The notes beneath the pieces were generated by a model. That model did not search any database and had not been told where the DNA came from. It saw nothing but the letters and a program-made list of their open reading frames with translations. A stretch of 64,000 nucleotides of DNA from Desulfothermus sp964427155 (GTDB taxonomy: Bacteria > Desulfobacterota > Desulfovibrionia > Desulfovibrionales > Desulfothermaceae), in the NCBI GenBank assembly GCA_964427155.1, contig CAYRSC010000024.1, positions 1-64,000 on the forward strand. The letters run 5' to 3'. Position numbers and translations under genes: made by a program. Of this stretch, positions 25,917-35,446 are shown one piece after another. The number at the start of each line of letters is the position of its first letter. Position 1 is the first letter of the stretch.

Positions 25917-28070
25917 CTATCTCTCCAACAGGGTCCTCTCCAGAATACATTCCACAAAGGGAGTTTTCTCCCTGGAGAGCTTAAATAAATTGCATTCAAA
26001 CAGGTTAGAAGATATCACCTCACTGGAAGAAAATATGGACTTATGGAGATCACATCTAAACATATTACTCTTTACTATCCTACACTCCTGCCATCTACTT
26101 TTTATAAAAGAGGAGTTTGACATGTCTGTGATATTCATATCCACCCTAGTAAATGAAGATCCACATAGATTGGCCTCCAGCATCTTTACCTTTTCAAAAA
26201 TACTGGCCTCAAAACAGGAGTTTTGAAAACATATCCCCCTTAGGGAAGAAGAGAGAAACACACTATCTCTTATGGTACATTCATCCCCAGAGGCCTCGTC
26301 CATCACAGTATCTTTGAATCTTACCCCCTCCAGTTTCACCTTCTCCACACTAACCCCCTTAAGGGAACATGAAGATACCTTCACCTCTCTAAAGAGGGCA
26401 TCAGAAAAATCACACTCCTCCAATATACAATCTATAAAAGTTCCCTTTATTACAGAAGATTGGGAGAGATCTCCAGAAGAAAAATCCACCTTTTCAAAGT
26501 GACAGTTCTCAAACACACACCTGGCCGCAGATATCTCTAGCCACTTGACGCCCTTAAACTGTGCGCCCTTAATCTTCCCATTGTAAAGGTCTGACCTGGA
26601 AAGATCACTGTTACTTATTTCTACCTCCTCCCAACAGCTGTCCTGGAAATTCACACCTGAGAGATCCACCTCTTCCATCCTGGAATCTTTAAACAAGGTG
26701 CCCATCAATATGGAATCCTTTCCATTCACATATTCAAATACCACACCTTTCCCCTCCATACCCTCCATGTTTGCACCTCTAAGATTCACCTTATAAAAAC
26801 GTACATCCTCCATATAAGAATTAGAAAAATTACTCTCTTTAAGATCTACATCCTCAAATACCACGCCCTGTAAGACACATCCACTAAAATCCGCCCCCAC
26901 AAGGTCCTTTGAGCTAATTTTCACCCTCTCAACAACCCTACCAGAAAATATCTTATCTCCATCACATATCCTAATCACTGCCTCCCCTGAAAGAGGGGAC
27001 AAGTCTGAGGCCCCTTTTCTGAAAACCTCCTCCTGTTGCTCAGAAGTGGTGTCGCTGTGACTGAAAAAAACCTCCTCTTGTGCCGCACTATCCTCCCCAG
27101 CATCTCCACTAAATATTTCATCTTCCCTCTCCTTCTCCAATATGACCCTCACATCTTGGATCTCAGATGCCTCATCATCTGTTGCTGGAATTATTAATCT
27201 ATATATAAGAGCCACCACCTCCAGGGAAGGAAAAAGCCAGAGGGTATCCATATGAGGACTAAATTCCTCTTCCCTGTTTTGAAAGACCACAACTACCCTG
27301 GGAGAGGGTGGTGAGATAGTAAAAGAGAGCTCCCTTTTCTCAGGATGCATATTCCATATCTTCCCTCTTATAGGTCCACTCCAGAACCCCTGTATCTGCT
27401 GGTCTGATGGGGCCCTGTTAAATAAAGACCACTTCATGTCTTCAGGAAAATTGGGCCAGGCACTCTCTATATAATCTTCCCCAAAACTTCCCCACTCCTC
27501 TTTTTTCTCCATCATAGCCTGCCAGGGAAGGGGCGCAAATCCCACTGGCCTTCCTTTATCTGTTGGCTTCACCAGGGGGAAAAGGGGATCTTCTATAAGA
27601 GGAAGTGCCATACCTTCCTGTATTCTCTGAGAGAAGCCCTTTCCCATGGGATTTATAGGATGAGATTCTCCCCCATAGGCATTAGAATAATCCACCCTTA
27701 TCTCATCTATCTCCTCTGGATCACCTATGGCCAGAGCCCCGAACCTGTCTTTTGTGACCCTTCTAGGACCCACCACATAGAGCTTCTTATCTATATTCCC
27801 ACATACCAGACGGACATAAGACCGAGTAATGGGCCCACCCTCTGGAGAAAACCATGATCCAAGCACCAACACCTCCCCTTTTTCCTTTGGAAACCCCCAG
27901 TCCAGAGATTCTGCACCAAGCTCGTCCCATAAAAGGTCCCAGAATTTCTCCAAGGGGAGGAGATTCCCTTCAAAGTCCACCCCCATCACCAGGGAACCCA
28001 CCCAGAAAAAATTCTTCCCCTGACCAAAAACTCGTGAGGAGAATAGGTATAGATCTTTTATATATTCCAT
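25917..28070 (-). CDS. DUF2169 domain fused to pentapeptide repeats (T6SS adaptor-like)
   Basis: The N-terminal part (residues 1 to about 330) is a DUF2169 domain: DYSNAYGGESHPINPMGKGF near residue 130, PVGFAPLPWQAM near 180 and a FNRAPSDQQIQGFW block near 220 are its hallmarks. DUF2169 proteins have been shown in other bacteria to act as adaptors for loading cargo onto VgrG/PAAR spikes. An acidic, low-complexity linker (about 330-400, rich in E, D and S) leads to about 320 residues of pentapeptide repeats. The start codon overlaps the stop of vgrG by one base, so the two are translationally coupled. Confidence 0.85.
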   Translation of the reverse strand: MEYIKDLYLFSSRVFGQGKNFFWVGSLVMGVDFEGNLLPLEKFWDLLWDELGAESLDWGFPKEKGEVLVLGSWFSPEGGPITRSYVRLVCGNIDKKLYVVGPRRVTKDRFGALAIGDPEEIDEIRVDYSNAYGGESHPINPMGKGFSQRIQEGMALPLIEDPLFPLVKPTDKGRPVGFAPLPWQAMMEKKEEWGSFGEDYIESAWPNFPEDMKWSLFNRAPSDQQIQGFWSGPIRGKIWNMHPEKRELSFTISPPSPRVVVVFQNREEEFSPHMDTLWLFPSLEVVALIYRLIIPATDDEASEIQDVRVILEKEREDEIFSGDAGEDSAAQEEVFFSHSDTTSEQQEEVFRKGASDLSPLSGEAVIRICDGDKIFSGRVVERVKISSKDLVGADFSGCVLQGVVFEDVDLKESNFSNSYMEDVRFYKVNLRGANMEGMEGKGVVFEYVNGKDSILMGTLFKDSRMEEVDLSGVNFQDSCWEEVEISNSDLSRSDLYNGKIKGAQFKGVKWLEISAARCVFENCHFEKVDFSSGDLSQSSVIKGTFIDCILEECDFSDALFREVKVSSCSLKGVSVEKVKLEGVRFKDTVMDEASGDECTIRDSVFLSSSLRGICFQNSCFEASIFEKVKMLEANLCGSSFTRVDMNITDMSNSSFIKSRWQECRIVKSNMFRCDLHKSIFSSSEVISSNLFECNLFKLSREKTPFVECILERTLLER

Positions 28071-31000
28071 TATGAGAGCTTACTACTATTTTTAATGGTA
28101 GTAGATTGTCCCTGTACTGTAAGAGAACCAGAGGACTTTACTGAAAGATTGCTCTTACCTTCTATAACTATCTTATTTCCCTTTAACTCTATGGTGCCAT
28201 CTTTCTTTAACACCAGAGAGGAAGAACCGCATTTTATTTCTATCTTGTCTCCTCCTGAAACCTCCAACACCTTATCTGCAGATATTATTACCTTACCACC
28301 ATTTTTATGGAGTTCCACTTTGTTGTCATGGGCCTTGAGAGAAACCTTATCCTTTGAAGATATTTCAACACCTGCCCCGGACTCCTTTTTATACATCAAA
28401 ATGGAGGACTGGAATTGTTTGTTGTGGCTCACAGCAAGGGTAAAAAAATTTTTAGTGAGAGAGATAAAGGACTTTTCATTCCCCAATTTGTTTCTGGATT
28501 CAATATCAATAGTTCCCATTGCCTCAGTATGCACCTTTTCCACAGATTCAATATTCATAGATTTTGTACTAATATCCATAAGGTCACTACACCATATATT
28601 TATCCCATTATCTCCTATTATATCAACAGCTCCATTGCGTGCCGCGAGCAATATATGAGGCTTACTGTTCTGAAGTTTGATGGTATTTATATTTCTTGGA
28701 TCCTTTTTTGCGGCCTGAGATTTTACCTTTGACTTTACCTTATCAACAATTCCCGAGGAACCGCTCATGGACTTGGGTACAGAACTTAAGATGGTTATCC
28801 CATAGGCAGGGGCACTCACTGGGGCTCGTGGAGGACGATTTGCAGAATGTTTTCCACTCACCTTCTCCTTGACATGTTTCATTACTTTCTTCCCCATGGA
28901 CTTTCCCTTGACCCACGCCTCATGCTTTGCCTTCTGAAGGAGAGTCTGCTCTTTAATATCCTTGGGGGTCTCTGCCAATCTCTTTAAAAGGTCTTTGGGG
29001 GCCCGGGGTTTATCCCCTCCCTCTATCTCCCTCTTCACTGCCTCCTTAGAGAGGGTAATAAAAAGGGCAATAAAGAGGGTGGGAAAGGTATTTAACATGA
29101 GCTCCTCCAGAAAAGACATCTCCTGCTTATTGTCTTCCCCATCTAACCTCTGTCCCGCCAGGATCTTTTTCACCTTTTTGCCATATATCTTCTTAACTAT
29201 CTTCAAAAGGGTGGGGGAACATATAAGGTCTATAAAGGGAGAGATTGCAAAATTGTGATAGGTTATCTGTCCAATACTATTATCAGCACACAAAGACACA
29301 TCCCATGCCTTATTTATCACTTCATCTACCTCAATATCCTCCATATCCAGGGTAAAATGCATATCCAGATCAAAATCCAGGTCTGGCAAGTCTGGCCAAT
29401 CCAGATGAAAATCCCAGTCCCAGAGGGGGATCTTAATAGGGGGAATACGGATGGGTGGGAGTTGCACTACTACCCCCTTTATCTCTCCCAGGGATATCTC
29501 AGGGATCTGGATCTCCACCTCCCTGTCGTTTATACTAATGATAAAGGGATCAAATCGGAGAGAGGGAAGTTTTATGTCTGGAAAAAGACGAAATGGAGGA
29601 AATTCAATCTCTGGGAATACAATATAAAGACCATCTCCCCTCCTCTCTACATAAGGCCACCAGTCCACAGAAGGTGGCGGAACTGGAAAGGTCTCCACTA
29701 TGCGGGGAGGCTCAAAATGGGGAAAGGGAAGAGATACCACCTCTATATCCAGTCTATCAGGGAAGTGGACCCTTATCTCTCCAGCCCTATAATGGGGAAA
29801 GGGGAAATAGGAGGGTTTTGGATACGTCCACATCTCCTTTAAAGACACCTTGGGTCGTGGGATATGGGTATAGGGATAGGGAATGTCAGGAAAATCAATG
29901 TCTGGAAAACGAATAGGAGGAATACGTATAGGATCAAAGTAGATCTCTGGGAATATGACTTCAATGAGGATATAATCATTTAACCACTCTATAAAATGAA
30001 AAAATCTTAGGGGATCAATTGTAATGGGGTCAAAATATATCTCTGGAAACACTATATCAGGGAAATGTATATCAGGCATAGGGATAGGAGGTGGTGGCCA
30101 GGGAATGGACAAACGGGGCAATAAGAACGTCCAGTCAAAGTCAAAATCAAAATTGAGATCAAAATCCATCTTAAAATCAACATCCAGGGAGGGCATATCC
30201 ACCTTGTCTGACCTGCATATTACAGCGGCACGACTATCCCCTGTGGAGAGGGAGACCCGTTTCTGGGTATCCAGGTCACTAAAACTCAATTGATTTCCCC
30301 TGGATGTCTTTATCCCTCCCATATATTTATTGTTAGATGTAACAATGTCTGGATTATCAGAATTACAGACGGTTCCCGCAATAAAAGGCCTATCAGGGTC
30401 CCCATTTACAAAGGCAATCATAACCTCTGTTCCCCTTCTCAAAGGGAAATGCATACCTTCAGAAGGCCCTGCATAAGGCCTCATAAGCCTTAAGGGCACT
30501 GAGCCTTTCCCTGGTGCCCGATAAGATATGTCAAAGGGCATTATTACCCTGTATCTTCCCTGGTCGTCAGGCTCTGCATATTGCCCTGTCTCTGCATCTA
30601 TAATCCCGCTAATAAAACCATAACACCTGGGTTTTTCCGTCCTCTCTTCAGACCTATATTGGACATCCGCTGGAATGGCCTCAAAAGAATTAACGTAATA
30701 TACCTCCTTTTCCCCTTCCAATAGTTCTATAGAAAGGGCAGAGGTAAGATAAGAGGCCTGGGACCCCCGGTGTTGCACCTTTGTCAAAAAATATTCTCCT
30801 TCAAAATCATTCGCGCCCTCTCCACGAAGATAGAACTGATAACCTGCCTGAAGGTAGGGAACTGTACTCTCTCCATAAAACAACCTCTCTCTACACCTCA
30901 GAGCCTCCCTCTTTATTGAGGCAGACCTCTCCACCTCCCTAGAGGTGGTCACATTATCCCCATAGAGATATATCTCCCCCATACCCTCCTGTAATATCTG

Positions 31001-31762
31001 CTGCTCCTCCTCCAGCATTCGGGAGGGAGATTTATAGTGATAATTCCTTACCTTAAGGCCATGAGGCAATCTGCGCTGCCGAGAATACATCTTAAAGACC
31101 ACTTCCCTGTGATGAAGGCTCTCCAGGGCAGAGGTGGGAGAATAGATAAGTTCTCCCCCCCCTTCTATCCTTTTATGTGACATGAGTGTATCAGTAATTA
31201 TAAGCTGTTCTCTCTTTCCACTTTGGTCAAAAAAATAATAAAGTCCCTCTCTCTCCAACCACCTATGAAAAAAGTTCAAATGGGATTCGTTGTACTGGCA
31301 TACGTATTCTCTGGGATGGGTCTCTTCCTGTAACCGAAACTCAAAATCCACATCCAACAGTCCACCCTGTCTCAATATCTCCCCCAAAAATTCCTCCACC
31401 TTCATATCCATAAAGATCTGGCTGGAATAAGTCTGAGAAAGCCACCAGAGGCGAGGGACCAGTACAGCCTTATAATAGATGTAATCCCCAATCCGATGAA
31501 ATTGATAGAATTCCTCCAACACCCCTTTATACACCACCACATGATTGTCTTCCCCATGGATCATAAACTGGGCGGGACTCTGGAGGACCTCATTGATATC
31601 AATATGATTTTCCCTAGATAGTACCTCTACCTCAAAACGATATATCCCCGAGACTTCTTCTTCTCCCACAAATCTCACCACCTTAAAGGTATTGCCAGGA
31701 AGTTCTGCACTAATAAAAGAAAACAATTTCTTATCCTCATGCTGACTAGACCTTTTCTCCAT
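28070..31762 (-). CDS. vgrG: VgrG/TssI spike protein with large repeat insertion
   Basis: VgrG trimers form the puncturing spike of the T6SS. Residues 1-500 are a normal VgrG core with gp27-like and gp5 OB-fold parts (EEEVSGIYRFEVEVLS; REYVCQYNESHLNFFHRWLE near 170; GRYRVIMPFD, GMHFPLRRGTEVMIAFVNGDPDRPFI near 440). The last 210 residues are the beta-helical needle with gp5 C-terminal-type repeats (VISADKVLEVSGGDKIEIKC). Between them lie about 290 residues of Pro/Asp/aromatic repeats (about 520-815), then about 190 residues that are helical and basic and contain one membrane-like stretch (TFPTLFIALFITL, near 885). A usual VgrG is 600-800 residues; this one is 1230. No known toxin domain is recognisable. 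GAGGGG precedes the start. Confidence 0.92.
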   Translation of the reverse strand: MEKRSSQHEDKKLFSFISAELPGNTFKVVRFVGEEEVSGIYRFEVEVLSRENHIDINEVLQSPAQFMIHGEDNHVVVYKGVLEEFYQFHRIGDYIYYKAVLVPRLWWLSQTYSSQIFMDMKVEEFLGEILRQGGLLDVDFEFRLQEETHPREYVCQYNESHLNFFHRWLEREGLYYFFDQSGKREQLIITDTLMSHKRIEGGGELIYSPTSALESLHHREVVFKMYSRQRRLPHGLKVRNYHYKSPSRMLEEEQQILQEGMGEIYLYGDNVTTSREVERSASIKREALRCRERLFYGESTVPYLQAGYQFYLRGEGANDFEGEYFLTKVQHRGSQASYLTSALSIELLEGEKEVYYVNSFEAIPADVQYRSEERTEKPRCYGFISGIIDAETGQYAEPDDQGRYRVIMPFDISYRAPGKGSVPLRLMRPYAGPSEGMHFPLRRGTEVMIAFVNGDPDRPFIAGTVCNSDNPDIVTSNNKYMGGIKTSRGNQLSFSDLDTQKRVSLSTGDSRAAVICRSDKVDMPSLDVDFKMDFDLNFDFDFDWTFLLPRLSIPWPPPPIPMPDIHFPDIVFPEIYFDPITIDPLRFFHFIEWLNDYILIEVIFPEIYFDPIRIPPIRFPDIDFPDIPYPYTHIPRPKVSLKEMWTYPKPSYFPFPHYRAGEIRVHFPDRLDIEVVSLPFPHFEPPRIVETFPVPPPSVDWWPYVERRGDGLYIVFPEIEFPPFRLFPDIKLPSLRFDPFIISINDREVEIQIPEISLGEIKGVVVQLPPIRIPPIKIPLWDWDFHLDWPDLPDLDFDLDMHFTLDMEDIEVDEVINKAWDVSLCADNSIGQITYHNFAISPFIDLICSPTLLKIVKKIYGKKVKKILAGQRLDGEDNKQEMSFLEELMLNTFPTLFIALFITLSKEAVKREIEGGDKPRAPKDLLKRLAETPKDIKEQTLLQKAKHEAWVKGKSMGKKVMKHVKEKVSGKHSANRPPRAPVSAPAYGITILSSVPKSMSGSSGIVDKVKSKVKSQAAKKDPRNINTIKLQNSKPHILLAARNGAVDIIGDNGINIWCSDLMDISTKSMNIESVEKVHTEAMGTIDIESRNKLGNEKSFISLTKNFFTLAVSHNKQFQSSILMYKKESGAGVEISSKDKVSLKAHDNKVELHKNGGKVIISADKVLEVSGGDKIEIKCGSSSLVLKKDGTIELKGNKIVIEGKSNLSVKSSGSLTVQGQSTTIKNSSKLS
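29320..30200 (-). repeat. Coding repeat array inside vgrG (FP[DE]I motifs)
   Basis: The encoded stretch contains seven FP[DE]I motifs (HFPDI, VFPEI, IFPEI, RFPDI, DFPDI, VFPEI, LFPDI) and two nearly identical longer units, FPEIYFDPITIDPLRF and FPEIYFDPIRIPPIRF. It begins and ends with Asp-Phe alternations (DFDLNFDFDFDW; DLDFDLDMHF). The reading frame stays open throughout and the surrounding frames fit the VgrG core, so this is a real part of the protein. The units differ at DNA level, which argues against a recent slippage artefact. Confidence 0.75.
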
Positions 31763-31823
31763 GGAGAAACCCCTCTATTGGTTAAAATCCCTCCCCAGCT
31801 AGGAGGGACCTTTCTATAAAAAA

Positions 31824-34427
31824 CTATGAAGCCTCTATCTTAAAGGAGCCATCTTCATTCATATCTATCAAGATCCTCTCTGGCATCTCACCACCGGTCA
31901 TGGCCTCCAGGATGGTATTTGCTATCCTGGGCATAATGTTTCCCTGGAGGATGTAGTCAATATTTCTCGCCCCTGTCTCCACCTCGGAGCACCTCTCTGC
32001 AATCTGACTTACCACATCTTCCTTATAGAAAAGGGCTACCTTGTTATTGTTGTAAATGGTCTTCTTTAACCTCTCCAGCTTTAACTCTACAATCTCCTGC
32101 AATGTCTTCCTGTCCAGACTAAAGTAAGGTACAATGGTCATCCGTGCCAAAAGGGCTGGTTTAAAATGTCTTGAGAGCAAAGGACGAATGGCCTCAATAA
32201 CCGCCTCTACCGGTGGTTTTTCCTCAGACACAGTCATCTCTTGAATAATCTCTGTACCCAGATTACTCGTCAACAGAATCACTGTATCCTTAAAACTTAT
32301 TTCTTTACCCTCTCCATCTGTAAGGACTCCTTTATCAAATACCTGATAAAAGAGATTCATAACAGAAGGATGGGCCTTTTCCACTTCGTCTAAAAGGACC
32401 ACAGAATATGGTCTTTGACGAACCGCTTCAGTAAGCATTCCCCCTTCCCCATAACCCACATATCCAGGGGGGGAGCCAATAAGACGGCTAACAGTGTGCT
32501 TTTCCTGAAATTCACTCATATTAATGGTAACCACGTTTTGCTCCCCTCCAAACAAAAGGTCTGCCAGGGCAAGACCAGTCTCTGTCTTTCCCACTCCACT
32601 TGGCCCAACCAGGAGAAAGACCCCCATGGGCTGTCCAGGGGGCTTTACCCCTGCCTTGGCCGCCTTTATCACCTTTCCCATTATCTCCAGGGCATGGTCC
32701 TGCCCCTTTATCCGCTCTTTTAGTCTCTCCTCTAGGTGAAGGACATTCTCTGTCTCATCCAGCTTTATCTTCCCTAGGGGCACCCCTGTCCAGTCAGAAA
32801 CCACCTGAGCCACCACCTCCACATCCACATCTGGTTTTATCATGGGAGAATCTCCCTGCACCTCTTCTAACTGCCCCTCCACCTCTTCCAGCTTACCCTT
32901 AAGCTCCCACCTCTCTTCCCCTTCCGCCCCCTCTATCTCCTCTCTAAGGGACAAGAGGGTGTCCACCAACTCCTTTTCTTTTCTCCACCTTTCCTGAAGC
33001 TCCTCTATCTCTCTCTCCAGTCTCTCCACCTCAGTATCTACCTCAGCATATCGCTCTTCATCTATCTCCTTCCCATGGAGTCTATCCCTATCCAAGGCCT
33101 CCCTTTCCCGAAGATATGCCTGAAGTTCTTTCTCCTTCCTATTTATCTCAGCTGGCTTGGCAGAAAGGTTTATCTTTACTCTGGCACAGGCAGTATCTAG
33201 GACATCAATTGCCTTATCTGGCAGGAACCTCCCGCTTATATACCTATCTGCATATTCTGCTGCAGCAACTACAGCATCATCTTTCACTATCACTCCATGA
33301 GATCTTTCGTAAAATGGTTTAAGTCCTCTCAAGATAATAATAGAGGTATCTACATCTGGTTCTGTGAGCTTTATAAGTTGAAATCGCCGGGCAAGGGCAG
33401 GGTCCTTTTCAAAATATTTCTTATACTCTGTCCAGGTGGTAGCGGCACAGGTCCTTATCTCTCCCCGGGCAAGGGCAGGCTTTAAGAGGTTTGCGGCATC
33501 AGAAGTACCAGCACTTCCCCCTGCCCCAATAAGGGTATGGGCCTCATCTATAAAGAGTATGATAGACTTTTCCGAGGCCCTTATCTCATCCAGCACCCCC
33601 TTTAATCTCTTTTCAAACTCTCCCTTAACACTTGCACCTGCCTCCAGGGCCCCCATATCCAATCCCAGAAGTCTTACCTCTTTAAGCATATCTGGCACAT
33701 CCCCCTCCACAATGCGAAGGGCAAGTCCCTCTATCACTGCGGTCTTTCCCACCCCTGGCTCCCCAACCAAAATGGGATTGTTCTTTCTGCGCCTTGCAAG
33801 CACATCTATTATCTGATTTATCTCATCTTCTCTTCCAAATACCGGATCTATCTCACCCTCCCTGGCCTTTTGAGTAAAATCCTGACAGTATTTCTCTATA
33901 AAACCACCCTCTGTCTCTCCCCCCCTCTCAGAGATGAGTTTACTTACCTCTTTATCTTCTTTAGAAGGGCTTACGATCTTCCAGAAATCTCTTTGAAGTT
34001 CTCCAATATCTATTTTCTCAATAACGGCAAGGTATGGACCTGCACCAAAATAAGAGGGTCTGGAAAGAAAAGCCAAAAATATGGTTCCCGTTCTTATCTT
34101 AGTCATATTGAAATCCACAGAACTAATCATCCATGCCCTTTCAAAAAGGTCTATTAACAGAGGAGAAAAGATGGGCTTACCAGTATTACCGGTCTTAAAA
34201 TCTTCAAGGGCCTTTAAAAGGCCCGTCTGAAGGTCTGCTGGATCAACTCTAAAATGATTCAAAATTACAGTTACATCAGAGGAAACATCTTCAAGTGCCT
34301 TTATCAGGAAATGTTCCACTGATATTTCATAATTGGTCCTAGAAATACAAAGCCCTGCAGCATTTTGTAATATCTCAGCACTGGTTGTATTTAATTTTGA
34401 AATAAGATTTCTCAAATTAATGGACAT
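31824..34427 (-). CDS. clpV: T6SS sheath-recycling AAA+ ATPase ClpV
   Basis: ClpV (TssH) disassembles contracted TssB/TssC sheaths. The 867-residue protein has an N-terminal Clp-N domain, a first AAA+ module (Walker A GEPGVGKT near residue 222, Walker B ILFIDEAHTL), a middle coiled coil rich in Glu and Arg (about 405-525) and a second AAA+ module (GPSGVGKT near 604, VVLLDEVEKAH). The C-terminal ClpB-D2-small domain follows. Its position between tssG and vgrG and the absence of other chaperones nearby support ClpV over ClpB. AGGGAGGG precedes the ATG. Confidence 0.95.
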   Translation of the reverse strand: MSINLRNLISKLNTTSAEILQNAAGLCISRTNYEISVEHFLIKALEDVSSDVTVILNHFRVDPADLQTGLLKALEDFKTGNTGKPIFSPLLIDLFERAWMISSVDFNMTKIRTGTIFLAFLSRPSYFGAGPYLAVIEKIDIGELQRDFWKIVSPSKEDKEVSKLISERGGETEGGFIEKYCQDFTQKAREGEIDPVFGREDEINQIIDVLARRRKNNPILVGEPGVGKTAVIEGLALRIVEGDVPDMLKEVRLLGLDMGALEAGASVKGEFEKRLKGVLDEIRASEKSIILFIDEAHTLIGAGGSAGTSDAANLLKPALARGEIRTCAATTWTEYKKYFEKDPALARRFQLIKLTEPDVDTSIIILRGLKPFYERSHGVIVKDDAVVAAAEYADRYISGRFLPDKAIDVLDTACARVKINLSAKPAEINRKEKELQAYLREREALDRDRLHGKEIDEERYAEVDTEVERLEREIEELQERWRKEKELVDTLLSLREEIEGAEGEERWELKGKLEEVEGQLEEVQGDSPMIKPDVDVEVVAQVVSDWTGVPLGKIKLDETENVLHLEERLKERIKGQDHALEIMGKVIKAAKAGVKPPGQPMGVFLLVGPSGVGKTETGLALADLLFGGEQNVVTINMSEFQEKHTVSRLIGSPPGYVGYGEGGMLTEAVRQRPYSVVLLDEVEKAHPSVMNLFYQVFDKGVLTDGEGKEISFKDTVILLTSNLGTEIIQEMTVSEEKPPVEAVIEAIRPLLSRHFKPALLARMTIVPYFSLDRKTLQEIVELKLERLKKTIYNNNKVALFYKEDVVSQIAERCSEVETGARNIDYILQGNIMPRIANTILEAMTGGEMPERILIDMNEDGSFKIEAS

Positions 34428-34453
34428 GGGCCCTCCCTATTTTTGTTTGACAG

Positions 34454-35446
34454 TTAAAGAATCCAATTTGTACTCAAAATTCCAGTATAGTTTTTACTAT
34501 ATAACCACGTTGATATTCCCACCTGACTCCATTTGCTTCCTAAAGAAATGGGCTCCACATCTTCTGGTCTCACAAGTAAATGAAGCAAACACCTGATAGG
34601 TTGGTTCAAATAGAGAGAAACTATCCTCCTAAGCCTATTATAGGCTGGGGAATCTGGAACTATATCAAAGAACTTTTCCTTTTCTCTAGGACCTACAACG
34701 ATTCTCACACTCAAATTTAACGTAACTATTTCCTCACCTACAAATATATCCTCTCCCAATATTGAATTGACCATTCCCAACGATGACCTTTGTTCCCTGG
34801 GGATAGGAGAGCTTTCTGGCACACACTCTTCAACCCTTACCCTATCTTCTTCAAAAAAATCAGAGATAATCCCCTTCAGACCAAGGGCACTCCTGGGTCT
34901 TATGGAAAATAGAGGAGCATAGGCCAGTAATTCCCCCAGCTCCCTCTTTTCTTCTTCCTGGGTCCTCCAATCAATACCCAAAAAAGAAAAAAGAAAATTT
35001 ATACCCTCCTCGTCTTTTTCATCAAATAATCTTATCCATAACCTATACTTACACCATACCTCCACAAAAAGTTTAAAAAAAGGACGATTAAAGATATTAA
35101 AAAAATCTCTTTTTACCCTCTTTTCTTCAAGATATTCAGCTATGAGTTCCTCTGTATAATAGACAGGTAAGGGGGAAGAGGGACCATATAACCCCAAAAA
35201 AGTTGCTATTACTCCTACCTTCTCCTCCCGTTTCTCTATCTTTACCACATCTGTTCCAGGGAATGCGAGAGATAGGAGGGGTTCCACCTCTATTTTTTTC
35301 ATAAGGGCTGAAGATAGGTTATCTTCAGGAGATAAAAGTATCCTCAGGATCCTAATCACCTGAATAAAAGAAAACCTTCGGGGATTAGAAAAGAGTTCAT
35401 CTTCTATGTCTAAATAAGGTGTTGCACCCCGAATCTCGCAGGACAT
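34454..35446 (-). CDS. tssG: T6SS baseplate subunit TssG
   Basis: TssG builds the baseplate wedge with TssE, TssF and TssK. The 330-residue product has the family start (ELFSNPRRFSFIQVIRIL near residue 18, where other TssG proteins have 'EPYRFxFFQAxRLLE'), the TFLGLYGPSSPLPVYYTEEL block near residue 85 and the FFNIFNRPFFKLF segment that follows. The start codon is inside the end of tssF (37-base overlap) and has GGAGAGGAAC in front of it, so the overlap is probably real and couples the two subunits. Confidence 0.92.
   Translation of the reverse strand: MSCEIRGATPYLDIEDELFSNPRRFSFIQVIRILRILLSPEDNLSSALMKKIEVEPLLSLAFPGTDVVKIEKREEKVGVIATFLGLYGPSSPLPVYYTEELIAEYLEEKRVKRDFFNIFNRPFFKLFVEVWCKYRLWIRLFDEKDEEGINFLFSFLGIDWRTQEEEKRELGELLAYAPLFSIRPRSALGLKGIISDFFEEDRVRVEECVPESSPIPREQRSSLGMVNSILGEDIFVGEEIVTLNLSVRIVVGPREKEKFFDIVPDSPAYNRLRRIVSLYLNQPIRCLLHLLVRPEDVEPISLGSKWSQVGISTWLYSKNYTGILSTNWIL

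Noticed and set aside
29255..29842. 195-codon plus-strand frame opposite the VgrG insert
   Set aside because: Because the VgrG insert is unusual I considered the opposite strand as coding, but this frame is Trp/Tyr/Lys/Gly-rich without domain pattern, and the VgrG frame is continuous with both flanking domains.
29320..30200. CRISPR-like or tandem DNA repeat in the VgrG insert
   Set aside because: The units are conserved at protein level but differ in length and bases; there are no regular spacers.
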